This document shows positions 33,060 to 41,722 of a DNA stretch of 52,044 nucleotides, in pieces. How positions within the stretch are numbered: the stretch's first letter is position 1; every line of letters begins with the position of its first letter. This stretch comes from Actinomycetota bacterium (GTDB taxonomy: Bacteria; Actinomycetota; Thermoleophilia; Solirubrobacterales; Solirubrobacteraceae). Where the stretch lies: contig SYIT01000087.1 in assembly GCA_005798685.1 (NCBI GenBank), positions 1 to 52,044 on the forward strand, written 5' to 3'. The notes under the pieces are model-generated. The model made no database searches and was not told the DNA's origin. It saw only the letters and a list, made by a program, of their open reading frames with translations. Both the position numbers and the translations under genes were made by a program.

Positions 33060-34673
33060 TCAGTCGTTTCCAGCGACCGGCGCGTTGGCGAAGACCTTCG
33101 AATCGAAGGCCTTAACGGCCGACGTTGCGGCCTTGCCGATTGGGTCAACGCCGAATGCGATCTCGAGCGTCTTCAGCAGCGAGTAGTGGTTGTAGGCCGT
33201 CGAGACGGTCGACCCCTCGGCAGCGTAGGGCGAAAGTACGAGCGCACCGACGTTTGCCTTAGCCTCGCTCGGCTCCGAGGCAGCGTGATCACTCGTGATC
33301 ACGATCATTCCGCCGTCGGCGTAGGCCTGCGACTCAATGATCGATGGCACGATCGTCTTAAGCCATTCATCGGCGGCGGCGATCCCACCAACCGCGTTAC
33401 CGCCACAGCTCGCTGCGCTGCCGTCGTGGCAGGCGTCCGGCGCAACCAGCGAGAAGGCGGGAGTGTCCTCGAGCTGCGCTAGGTCAGGCGCAAGGCGGTC
33501 GAGCCCCACGACGTTGCTCCCGCATTCAGATGACTCGGAAATCGAGCGAAAGTAAACGAACGGGTTGCGCCAGGTCATGTAGCCGTCGCCGGGACGCGGT
33601 GCGGCGAACGGATCGTCGGCGCCGACTTCAGGATGGCGGCAGCTGGTAACGCCGCTCGCGGGATCATTGCCGATCGCTTCGAAATAACCCTTCCAGACCA
33701 GCCCGGCACCTGTCATCTGGTCGGGAAACGTAATCGTCGTAGGTGGGTACCGGCAGCCGTCGCCGCTAGCGAGTCCGGTCTTGGCGTCGACCTTGCCTGG
33801 CTTCAGATCGACGAACTTCGGGCAGTTGGTGCTCGTCTTGGCGTTTGGCGGCTGGCCGCTGATCAGTGCCAGCGAGTTCGGCAGGCCAGCGGCTGAGATT
33901 GACTTGTAGTTAGAGAGCAGCGTTCCCTTGGCTCGTAGTTCGGTCCCGAGGTAGGAGCTAGCAGCGATCTTTGCTTTCACGCGCGGCACGCCTGCCGCGG
34001 CGGCCTGCCCGTAGATCTCGTCGTAACTTGGGCCCGAGAGCGTGATCACCCACGCGTGCTTAATCGGTGCCGCTGAGGTCACCGTCGGCTTCTTGGTACC
34101 ACCGCCGCCTCCTCCGCCGCCACCGCCACCGCTCTCCGGCGTGCTGGGAGTGGGGACGGTCTCGAAGCCGCTGACGCCCGTGTCGACCACTACCTCGTCC
34201 GCCGAAGTCGAGGAATCAACTGATCCGTCGAGCGTATCGCCGCCGAGCCCAGCATCGGTTGCTGCCGCATCTGCCGAAGCAACAAGCGCTGACTGCCCAG
34301 CCGCGGCGCTGGTGCTGGCGGCCTTCGGTCCGCCAATCACTCCCAGTACAACTCCGACGGCGAGAAGGCCAAGCACTGCTCCTCCGACCACGCGCGGCGA
34401 GCCAAAGTCGAGGTCGCCGAGCGGAAAGCCTTCCCAGCCGGCCGGCTGCGAGCCTGCCTGCCCAGCGGCGCCAAGAGCGGCGGCGGTGAGTGCGACTGGC
34501 GCCGGATCACTCGCGAGCGGCGAGCGGGCCGCCTCAACGGGGTCGAGTCGCGCTTCGCCGCGGCGCGCGCCGCAGCTTAGGCAGTAGCGCTGGTCGCCTG
34601 ACATCGCTGCCGAGCACTGCGGGCATGGCGCGCCGTGCTCAGCGAGCGGGGAGCTAAAGAAATCGGAATCCAT
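33060..34673 (-). CDS. Zinc-ribbon / transmembrane / phosphoesterase-family protein
   Basis: N-terminal CPQCSAAMSGDQRYCLSCGARRGEARL; one hydrophobic segment (VVGGAVLGLLAVGVVLGVIGG); poly-Gly linker; phosphoesterase-like domain (HAWVITLSGPSYDEIYG..., LISGQPP, VITSDHAASE). Confidence 0.75.
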   Translation of the reverse strand: MDSDFFSSPLAEHGAPCPQCSAAMSGDQRYCLSCGARRGEARLDPVEAARSPLASDPAPVALTAAALGAAGQAGSQPAGWEGFPLGDLDFGSPRVVGGAVLGLLAVGVVLGVIGGPKAASTSAAAGQSALVASADAAATDAGLGGDTLDGSVDSSTSADEVVVDTGVSGFETVPTPSTPESGGGGGGGGGGGTKKPTVTSAAPIKHAWVITLSGPSYDEIYGQAAAAGVPRVKAKIAASSYLGTELRAKGTLLSNYKSISAAGLPNSLALISGQPPNAKTSTNCPKFVDLKPGKVDAKTGLASGDGCRYPPTTITFPDQMTGAGLVWKGYFEAIGNDPASGVTSCRHPEVGADDPFAAPRPGDGYMTWRNPFVYFRSISESSECGSNVVGLDRLAPDLAQLEDTPAFSLVAPDACHDGSAASCGGNAVGGIAAADEWLKTIVPSIIESQAYADGGMIVITSDHAASEPSEAKANVGALVLSPYAAEGSTVSTAYNHYSLLKTLEIAFGVDPIGKAATSAVKAFDSKVFANAPVAGND

Positions 34674-34760
34674 CGCCCGTGATTGTGGGGCAACCACGAC
34701 AGCGCGTTGTGAACAGCCGGTAACGACGGGGCTAGGGGCAATACGGGGGAAGAAGCGCTC

Positions 34761-34804
34761 GTTCACGGCATCTTCACCGCGAGCACACCAGCAGTTCACA
34801 TCCT
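34761..34804 (+). promoter_or_regulatory. Putative PHO box: four 11-bp direct repeat units
   Basis: GTTCACGGCAT / CTTCACCGCGA / GCACACCAGCA / GTTCACATCCT at 34761, 34772, 34783, 34794; matches the actinobacterial PhoP GTTCACC 11-bp-repeat style, upstream of pstS. Confidence 0.75.
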
Positions 34805-34899
34805 CCTAGCCCCTGAAGCGCACAATCCTGCGGCAGGTCCATGAAAAGGCTGCGGCAAGAGCCGCTGCCAACTGAAACGAAACGAAAGGAATCACCTCT

Positions 34900-35709
34900 A
34901 TGTCAAGTGTTCGCCTCCTCCGCGTGAGCGTCGCACTGGCTGCTCTTGGTGCGATCGCCCTCCCGGCGAGCGCATCGGCAAAGCCAGTAATCACGATGAG
35001 CGGTTCGACCTCGGTCGCCCCACTCGCAGCGCTGCTTGCTCGCGGTTACCTGAAGGAAACCAAGAACTCAGTCAAATTCAAGCTCGCTCAGGGCGGCTCC
35101 GATGTTGGCGTTGCCGACGTTGCTGCTGGCCGTGTGTCGATCGGGATGTCATCACGTGACCCGAAGTCGAGCGACAGGGGAGTTTTCTTCAATAAGGTCG
35201 CTAAGGATGCAATCTGCATCGTCTCGAACCCCTCTAACCCAATCGCAAACCTCTCGCAGGCGCAGATCCAGGCGATCTTCGACGGCAAGGTTCGTGACTG
35301 GAAGGATGTCCCTGGTTCGAACATCACCGGCGCGATCGACGTAACGGTCCGCACCGCTGCTTCGGGAACTCAGGACGCGTTCGCGAAGATCTTCCTCGGC
35401 TCGACGAAGCTAACCGGAGCCGCATCGCAGAAGGCCTCGAACGGCCTGATTCAGCAGGCAGTGAAGTCGAACAAGAACGCGATCGGCTACGTGTCGATGG
35501 ACTTCACCTCAGGAGTCAACGCACCGTCCTACAACGGCGTTGCTTGCAACCTGCGTAACGCAAAGTCAGGCGAGTACGGCGGCGTCCGTAACTTCTGGAT
35601 GGTTACGCGTGGACCGGCTAAGGGCAACATCCTGAAGTTCATTAAGTGGGCGCAGGATTCAGCCGCAGCCGCGAAGATCACTGGCAAGCACTGGGTCCCA
35701 CTGAAATAG
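34900..35709 (+). CDS. pstS: Phosphate ABC transporter substrate-binding protein
   Basis: ITMSGSTSVAPLAALLARGYL, AQGGSDVGVADVAAGRVSIGMSSRD, first gene of a pst operon. Confidence 0.9.
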   Translation: MSSVRLLRVSVALAALGAIALPASASAKPVITMSGSTSVAPLAALLARGYLKETKNSVKFKLAQGGSDVGVADVAAGRVSIGMSSRDPKSSDRGVFFNKVAKDAICIVSNPSNPIANLSQAQIQAIFDGKVRDWKDVPGSNITGAIDVTVRTAASGTQDAFAKIFLGSTKLTGAASQKASNGLIQQAVKSNKNAIGYVSMDFTSGVNAPSYNGVACNLRNAKSGEYGGVRNFWMVTRGPAKGNILKFIKWAQDSAAAAKITGKHWVPLK

Positions 35710-36692
35710 TGCTGAACCGGCTCAAAGAGCCATGGACGGACAGGCGCGCCGGGCTGCTGCTCGGCGCGCTTGCCTGTTCTGTGCTGGCCGTAATCGTCTT
35801 CATGCTCGTGTTCATCGCGATCAAGGCGTGGCCTTCATTTGCCAACAACGGGCTTTCGTGGTTCTCCTCTAAGGGAGTCGTTGACCAGCAGCTCGATGCG
35901 ATGGTCAACTCGGGGGCCAACCCAAGCCCCGCCGAATACGAGCTCGGCGCCTGGCCGCTGATCTACGCGACGCTTCTGACGACCTTCTTCGCCACCTTCT
36001 TTGGCCTGATCTTCTCGCTTCTGTCTGCGATCTTTATCGTCGAATTTGCCCCCGAACGGATTCGCCGCGTGATCGTGCCCGTCGTGCGACTGCTGGCCGC
36101 CGTCCCCTCCGTCATCTACGGGCTTATCGGGATTCTCGTGCTCGCCCCCTTCATCGGCAACAGCGTGATCACCGCGGAGCAGAAGAGCTCGGTGCAATTC
36201 GTGATTCCGCTCTCCGGCACCGGCCTGGGGGTTGCCATCGCTGTTCTCACGGTGATGATCACGCCGATCATGATCGCGATCACGGTCGACGGGCTGCATG
36301 CAATTCCGCGCGCTTGGAAAGAGGGCGCACTCGCTCTCGGCGTTAACCGCTGGCGCGCGATGTGGTCGGTCACGGTTCGCGCGGCCCGCCCGGCGATCAT
36401 CGCTGGCGCCGTGCTGGCGACTGCCCGCGCACTGGGCGAGGCGATCATGATCTCGATGGTCGCTGGCTCGAAGGGCTTCTCGCCGAACCCGCTCGATGGT
36501 TTTGTTTTCTTCTTCGAGCCGGTTCGTACGATGGCCGCGACCGTCGTTGAAAATGCCGAGTCGATCAACGCCCCGGCTATGCAGTCAAGCCTCTACGCGA
36601 TGGCGCTAGTGCTTTTGGTCGGCGCTTTCTTCCTCTCGCTCGGTAGTTGGATCGCCAAACAACCACTGAAGAAATACGGAACGAGGTCGTAA
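35709..36692 (+). CDS. pstC: Phosphate ABC transporter permease
   Basis: ABC permease with VPSVIYGLIGILVLAPF and ARALGEAIMISMVAG; GTG start overlaps pstS stop. Confidence 0.9.
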   Translation: MLNRLKEPWTDRRAGLLLGALACSVLAVIVFMLVFIAIKAWPSFANNGLSWFSSKGVVDQQLDAMVNSGANPSPAEYELGAWPLIYATLLTTFFATFFGLIFSLLSAIFIVEFAPERIRRVIVPVVRLLAAVPSVIYGLIGILVLAPFIGNSVITAEQKSSVQFVIPLSGTGLGVAIAVLTVMITPIMIAITVDGLHAIPRAWKEGALALGVNRWRAMWSVTVRAARPAIIAGAVLATARALGEAIMISMVAGSKGFSPNPLDGFVFFFEPVRTMAATVVENAESINAPAMQSSLYAMALVLLVGAFFLSLGSWIAKQPLKKYGTRS

Positions 36693-37747
36693 TGAGCGTC
36701 CCGACACGCCCAGGCGGAGCAGCGCCGCCGCTTCCACCACTCCCGCTACCTCGCTCACCTGGCGGCGGTGGCCGCCAAGGCCGATCACCGAAGAAGAGGC
36801 GCGTTAATGAGTCGATCAGCACCTGGCGGCTAACCGACCGGATCGGCTACGTGCTGATGTGGGCGGCAGGGCTGCTGCTTTGCGCGATCGGGATTGGAAT
36901 TCTCGCCTACATGGCCTTCAAGGGAGTTCAGTACCTGCGCCCCCAACTAGTTCTCACCAGCCCGACGGCCGATATTGACCAATCGTCCAGCGGCGGCTTC
37001 CTTGACCCACTGCTGGGGACGATTCTGATCACGCTGATCGGGATCGCGATCGCTACACCGATCGCGATCGGTGCTGCGACGTGGATCGTTGAGTACGGCC
37101 GCCCGACCTGGCTGGCGAGGCTGATCGACTCGGGGATCGAGATCATCGCCGGCACCCCCGACATCGTGATCGCGCTCTTCGGTCTCGTCCTCTTCCAGCA
37201 GGGGATCTTCGGATGGATGTCGTTTACCGCCACTGGCGGCGCTGTCTTTGGCCGCTCGTTCCTGACCGCCGGCGCGATGATGTCGCTGATCGCCCTGCCG
37301 ATGGTCTTCGCTGCGACGCGCGAAGGGCTGCAGTCCATTCCGCTCCACATTCGCGAAGCCTCTTACGCGCTCGGCAAGACCAAGGCAGCAACGATTCGCC
37401 GTGTGCTTCTTCCATCCGTGAAGGCCAACATCTCGACCGGCGCAGCGCTCGGAATGGGCCGCATCGCCGGTGACACGGCGATCATCGTCGTGCTGCTCGG
37501 CGCATCACTGACGCTTGATCCAGAGGGCGACGTCCCCGGGCTGAACGTGCTCAAAGGAACCGGCGGCACGCTCACCAGCTACGTCTACAACAACTCACCA
37601 GCAGGTGAAGGAAACGCGCCGCAAAAGGCTTACGCTGCCGCCTTCGTACTACTGCTGATTGTGCTGGCTCTGAACTTTGCCGTTGATCTGATTGCCCGTA
37701 GTGGAGCAAAGACCGGACTAGAAACCTCGAGGCTGGGAGCCCGCTGA
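36692..37747 (+). CDS. pstA: Phosphate ABC transporter permease
   Basis: ATPIAIGAATWIVEYG, GTPDIVIALFGLVLF, GRIAGDTAIIVVLLGAS; ATG at 36692 overlaps pstC stop. Confidence 0.9.
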   Translation: MSVPTRPGGAAPPLPPLPLPRSPGGGGRQGRSPKKRRVNESISTWRLTDRIGYVLMWAAGLLLCAIGIGILAYMAFKGVQYLRPQLVLTSPTADIDQSSSGGFLDPLLGTILITLIGIAIATPIAIGAATWIVEYGRPTWLARLIDSGIEIIAGTPDIVIALFGLVLFQQGIFGWMSFTATGGAVFGRSFLTAGAMMSLIALPMVFAATREGLQSIPLHIREASYALGKTKAATIRRVLLPSVKANISTGAALGMGRIAGDTAIIVVLLGASLTLDPEGDVPGLNVLKGTGGTLTSYVYNNSPAGEGNAPQKAYAAAFVLLLIVLALNFAVDLIARSGAKTGLETSRLGAR

Positions 37748-38706
37748 TGATCGACCCGCACGAATCGACAGCGCGTACCGCGCAGACCACAGATGAGCCT
37801 GCCAACGGCACGATGCCGCCGCCGATTCGGCGAATCACGCTCGACAGTCAGCCGACGGTCGCGCTGCCGCCATCTCAGGATGCCGTCGCAATCGCCAACA
37901 CCGGAGACCGCAGCCTCGCTGCCGCCGGTCGACCGGCGCGCGGCGTCGCTGGCCCCGAGCGAATGACGATCTCCGGGCTGAGCGTCTACTACGGTGACAA
38001 CCACGCCGTCAAGAACGTCTCGCTGCCGATCCGCCAAGGGGAAGTGCTGGCGCTGATTGGGCCTTCCGGTTGTGGCAAAACAACGCTGCTGCGGACACTC
38101 AACCGGCTGACTGAGCTGACAGGTTCCGCACGCCGTGAGGGGCTGATCACGCTCGATGGAACCGACATTGATTCGCTCGAAGTGACCGAGCACCGGCGCC
38201 GCGTTTCAATGGTCTTCCAGCAGCCCAACCCGTTCCCGATGTCGGTCTTTGACAACGTCGCCTACGCGCTGCGCGAGCAGGGCTCGAAGCGGCCGAAGAA
38301 GAAGGTGCTTGAGCCTTACGTCGTCGATGCGCTCCAGCGCGCCGGCCTCTACGACGAGGTCGCCTCGAACCTCGACCACCCGGCTCTGCGGCTCTCGGGT
38401 GGTCAGCAGCAGCGGCTCTGCATCGCTCGCGCGTTAGCGGCGCGGCCTGAAGGTCTGCTGATGGATGAGCCCTGCTCGGCGCTCGACCCGAAGTCGACGA
38501 ACGTGATTGAAGAGCTGATCGTCGAGCTGCGCAAGGAGCTGGCGATCGTGATCGTCACACACAACTTGCAGCAGGCCTACCGCGTTGGTGATCACGTCGC
38601 TTTCATGTATCTCGGGGACCTCGTTGAATACGGGCCGACCGACGATCTCTTCGACAACCCGAAGGCCGCGCGGACGCGCGACTACATTGGTGGCGCCTTC
38701 GGATGA
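37747..38706 (+). CDS. pstB: Phosphate ABC transporter ATP-binding protein
   Basis: Walker A GPSGCGKTT, signature LSGGQQQRLCIARALA, Walker B LLMDEPCSALDP; PstB-type FQQPNPFPMSVFDNVAY. Confidence 0.95.
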   Translation: MIDPHESTARTAQTTDEPANGTMPPPIRRITLDSQPTVALPPSQDAVAIANTGDRSLAAAGRPARGVAGPERMTISGLSVYYGDNHAVKNVSLPIRQGEVLALIGPSGCGKTTLLRTLNRLTELTGSARREGLITLDGTDIDSLEVTEHRRRVSMVFQQPNPFPMSVFDNVAYALREQGSKRPKKKVLEPYVVDALQRAGLYDEVASNLDHPALRLSGGQQQRLCIARALAARPEGLLMDEPCSALDPKSTNVIEELIVELRKELAIVIVTHNLQQAYRVGDHVAFMYLGDLVEYGPTDDLFDNPKAARTRDYIGGAFG

Positions 38707-39440
38707 TCTTCCGTTTGGCGATCACATCTGCAGCATTACTGGCAGCGGTCGGCGGGCTCTCTGCCTGCGAGTCGACCCAAGAGACGAGCCAGCGACTCTC
38801 GCTCGACGCGAAGAAGCTGCTCAACGTTGAGGGGCTCAAGGTGACGAAGCAGAACGCCAGGATCAAGGTCACCTCGACGACCGTGCTTCACGACCAGTAC
38901 GGCTCCGCTGTCATCGTCAATCTCGCCAACAGCGGCAAGACACAGCTGGCCGTGCCGATCGCACTCAAGCTGCTCGGTAAGAAGAAGAAGAAGATCTGGG
39001 ACAACTCGCTGGCCGGGCTCGACGCCTCGCTGATCAGCGCCGCAGCGATCGAGCCGGGGCGCAGCTTCTGGGTCAACAACCAGATTCAGTCGCAGGAGAT
39101 CCCGCGCAGCGCGACGGCCAAGGTTGGGATCAGCGACACGCCACTCAAGACCGCTCTGCCGAAGATCGCGCTCTCCAAGGAAGCCCTCAACAGCGACGTT
39201 TCAGGCGCTTACCTCGGTGGCGTAATCACGAACAATTCGAAGATCACTCAGAAGCGCATTGTGATCTCGTGCATCAGCTCCCGCGGGAGCACGATCAAGG
39301 CCGCAGGGCGAGCGATCATCGAGCGCCTGCAGCCAGCGCCGACAAAGAAACCAAACCTCTTCCGCGTCTATTTCATTGGCAACCCGAAGGGCGGAAGCAT
39401 GAAGTGCATAGCACCACCGACCACACTGACTGGAGAGTAA
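38703..39440 (+). CDS. Putative lipoprotein, pst-operon associated
   Basis: Signal peptide with lipobox GLSAC; overlaps pstB by 4 bp. Confidence 0.7.
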   Translation: MIFRLAITSAALLAAVGGLSACESTQETSQRLSLDAKKLLNVEGLKVTKQNARIKVTSTTVLHDQYGSAVIVNLANSGKTQLAVPIALKLLGKKKKKIWDNSLAGLDASLISAAAIEPGRSFWVNNQIQSQEIPRSATAKVGISDTPLKTALPKIALSKEALNSDVSGAYLGGVITNNSKITQKRIVISCISSRGSTIKAAGRAIIERLQPAPTKKPNLFRVYFIGNPKGGSMKCIAPPTTLTGE

Positions 39441-39446
39441 GAAAAC

Positions 39447-40061
39447 ATGTTTAGCGACCAGACCAACGCACCGCAAGTTGGGGTTCCCGGTGACGCCTGC
39501 ACTACCTGCGGCTCGGCGCTGAGCCCCGACCAGCGCTACTGCCTCTCCTGCGGCACGCGCCGCAGCGGCGCAAACCTCCACTTCCAGCAGATCCTTGCGG
39601 CCGACGCCGCGGCCCAGGCCCCGGCCAGTGCCGCCGCACCGGCTGCTGCCGGCGCCACTGGCGGCGCTGCGACGCGCTCATCGATGCCGGCGCTCGCTTC
39701 GATCGCCTGCTTGCTGCTGGCGCTTGGCGTTGGCGTGCTGATCGGTAAGTCCGGCAGCGGCTCGGGCAGCGCTGCCACCACGCAGGCAGTCACCGCTGCT
39801 CCGCTGGCCACCGATGCTGCCGCCGGGGCTGCTGATGCTGAGGCGACAGCAGCGAAGAAGAAGTCGAAGTCGACGACGAGCGACGCGCCGGCCGCATCAA
39901 CGGCTGCCAACCCATCGCTCAAGAAGCTTGAAAACCTCTCTCCCGAGCAGTACCAGAAGGAATCGCTGAAGTTGCCGAAGGTGGTCGGAACGGGCGGCGC
40001 GCCACCTCCAAAAGACAATAAGGCGCCGGCCGGTGGCGGCTCCTTCGACACGATCGGATAA
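39447..40061 (+). CDS. Zinc-ribbon single-pass membrane protein
   Basis: CTTCGSALSPDQRYCLSCGTRRSGANLHF near-identical to N-terminus of the 33060-34673 product; one TM (ALASIACLLLALGVGVLIG). Confidence 0.75.
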   Translation: MFSDQTNAPQVGVPGDACTTCGSALSPDQRYCLSCGTRRSGANLHFQQILAADAAAQAPASAAAPAAAGATGGAATRSSMPALASIACLLLALGVGVLIGKSGSGSGSAATTQAVTAAPLATDAAAGAADAEATAAKKKSKSTTSDAPAASTAANPSLKKLENLSPEQYQKESLKLPKVVGTGGAPPPKDNKAPAGGGSFDTIG

Positions 40062-40063
40062 CG

Positions 40064-40573
40064 ATGAGCATCCTTGACAGAGTTCGCAAGAACGGCACAC
40101 ATGGAGCAGCCGACAGCCAGCCCGGGGCCGGCTCTCCGGCGTACACCGAGATGCACGAGCGTCGAGATCAGTTGGCAGCGGTCGTGGCCGAGATGACCTG
40201 GGATCTGGGCGGCCTCACCTACGAGATGGCGGTCCGCGACCACTTCCGCATCGACGTTCTAGTCAGGCGCGCAGCAGAGCTGCAAGAGGTGGATGCCCAG
40301 CTCGGCGAAGTTGAGCGCCTGCTGGCGGCCGATTACGAGGGAATCAGCGGTGGCTGCCGCGCCTGCGGAGCTCCCCATAGCCGCGGCGCCGTCTACTGCT
40401 GGCAGTGCGGCCAGCAGCTGCTGCAGGAGTCTCAGAGCGCGATTGTTACTGGCGTTACGGCGCCAACTGCGGAGATCCCGGCGCAGGCCTCAGCGCCGCT
40501 TGAGGTGCCCGAAGCGCCGACGCAGGTGCAGCCGCCAGCGCCGCCACGACAGCCGCCGGCGCCGCCGCGCTGA
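40064..40573 (+). CDS. Zinc-ribbon protein, Pro-rich C-terminus
   Basis: CRACGAPHSRGAVYCWQCGQQLL; helical N-terminal part. Confidence 0.7.
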   Translation: MSILDRVRKNGTHGAADSQPGAGSPAYTEMHERRDQLAAVVAEMTWDLGGLTYEMAVRDHFRIDVLVRRAAELQEVDAQLGEVERLLAADYEGISGGCRACGAPHSRGAVYCWQCGQQLLQESQSAIVTGVTAPTAEIPAQASAPLEVPEAPTQVQPPAPPRQPPAPPR

Positions 40574-40767
40574 GCGACGCTGACGCTGGGAGTTGATGGG
40601 TGCCAGCTTGCACTGCTGGCGCGCTTGTGAGATCGGAACGTATCTTTTGCCCGTAAAGGGTGTACGTAGTTGACGGTGAAGAAGGGATTTGTCAGATCTT
40701 CAGGATCTCTTTACCACCACAGTGATATTTAGTTTTAGAGCGTGATCGAAGGGCAGTGCGACTGAGG

Positions 40768-40796
40768 TTGCACGCGCAACGATTATCCGCTACAAT
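40768..40796 (+). promoter_or_regulatory. Sigma-70-type promoter of the sigma factor gene
   Basis: TTGCAC (40768-40773), 17-bp spacer, TACAAT (40791-40796), 20 bp before ATG 40817. Confidence 0.7.
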
Positions 40797-40816
40797 TCCT
40801 ACTTAGGACATCGGAT

Positions 40817-41695
40817 ATGGAATCAACAATCAACATCTCATCCTCCCTGCCTGACGAGGTACGCGAACCGACCACGGTCGCAGACCCCGTTGATCAGCTG
40901 CTGCGGCGTGCGTCGCAGTACCGCCTGCTGCGCCCAACCGAAGAGCTCGAACTCGCAAAGCGGATCGAGCGCGGTGATCTGCGCGCGAAAGAGCTGATGA
41001 TCAACTCCAACCTGCGCCTCGTCGTTTCGATCGCGCGCCGCTACCAAGGCCTCGGCCTTGGCATGTCGGACCTCGTCCAAGAAGGGATGATCGGCCTGAT
41101 CCGCGCGGCGGAGAAGTTCGACTACCGCAAGGGCTTCCGCTTCTCGACTTACGCGACGCTTTGGATCCGCCAAGCAATTCAGCGCGGCCTTGACAACACG
41201 GCTCGCACCGTCCGCCTTCCAGCCAACGTTGCTCAGCAGACGCGCAAGGTTGAGCGCGTAGCTGCCGACCTTGCAGCGAAGCTGGAGCGCGACCCGACGG
41301 CAGAGGAGATCGCCGCTGAAACCGGTTTTGAGCCGGACGAAGTTGAGCGCCTGCGCAAACTTGATACGAAGCCCGCGAGCCTTGACGCCCGCGTCGGCGA
41401 GGACGACTCAGCGAGCCTTGGTGAGCTGCTCGACAGCGACGCGCCGACGCCAGAAGAGCAGGTTGGCGAAGACGACGTCTCAGAGCAGATTGACCGCGCT
41501 CTCGAAGAGCTTCCGATTGCTGAACGCCAGATGATCGAGCTTCGCTTCGGTCGCAGCGGCGAATCGCCACATACGACCGCGCAGGCCGGCCGTCGCTTGG
41601 GCGTAAGCACCGCTGAAGCGCAGCGGCTTGAGAAGCGCGCGCTCTCGCGCCTCGCGACGCTCGAGCGCATCAACGCGCTGCACGACGCAGCCTAA
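40817..41695 (+). CDS. Sigma-70 family RNA polymerase sigma factor (group 2-like, no region 1.1)
   Basis: Region 2 [61 protein letters not shown]; regions 3 and 4 present. Confidence 0.92.
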   Translation: MESTINISSSLPDEVREPTTVADPVDQLLRRASQYRLLRPTEELELAKRIERGDLRAKELMINSNLRLVVSIARRYQGLGLGMSDLVQEGMIGLIRAAEKFDYRKGFRFSTYATLWIRQAIQRGLDNTARTVRLPANVAQQTRKVERVAADLAAKLERDPTAEEIAAETGFEPDEVERLRKLDTKPASLDARVGEDDSASLGELLDSDAPTPEEQVGEDDVSEQIDRALEELPIAERQMIELRFGRSGESPHTTAQAGRRLGVSTAEAQRLEKRALSRLATLERINALHDAA

Positions 41696-41703
41696 TAACG
41701 CCG

Positions 41704-41722
41704 AGCGCGGCTTGTTCGCGCT
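41704..41722. terminator. Short stem-loop between convergent genes
   Basis: AGCGCG (41704-41709) / CGCGCT (41717-41722). Confidence 0.4.

Noticed and set aside
34042-34587. 181-aa Pro/Ser-rich plus-strand ORF
   Set aside because: Antisense to the Gly-rich linker of the phosphoesterase protein; composition artefact.
40687-40720. AGATC-TTCAG-GATCT hairpin as a terminator or attenuator before the sigma factor
   Set aside because: Only 5-bp AT-containing arms and no supporting U-tract; too weak to call.
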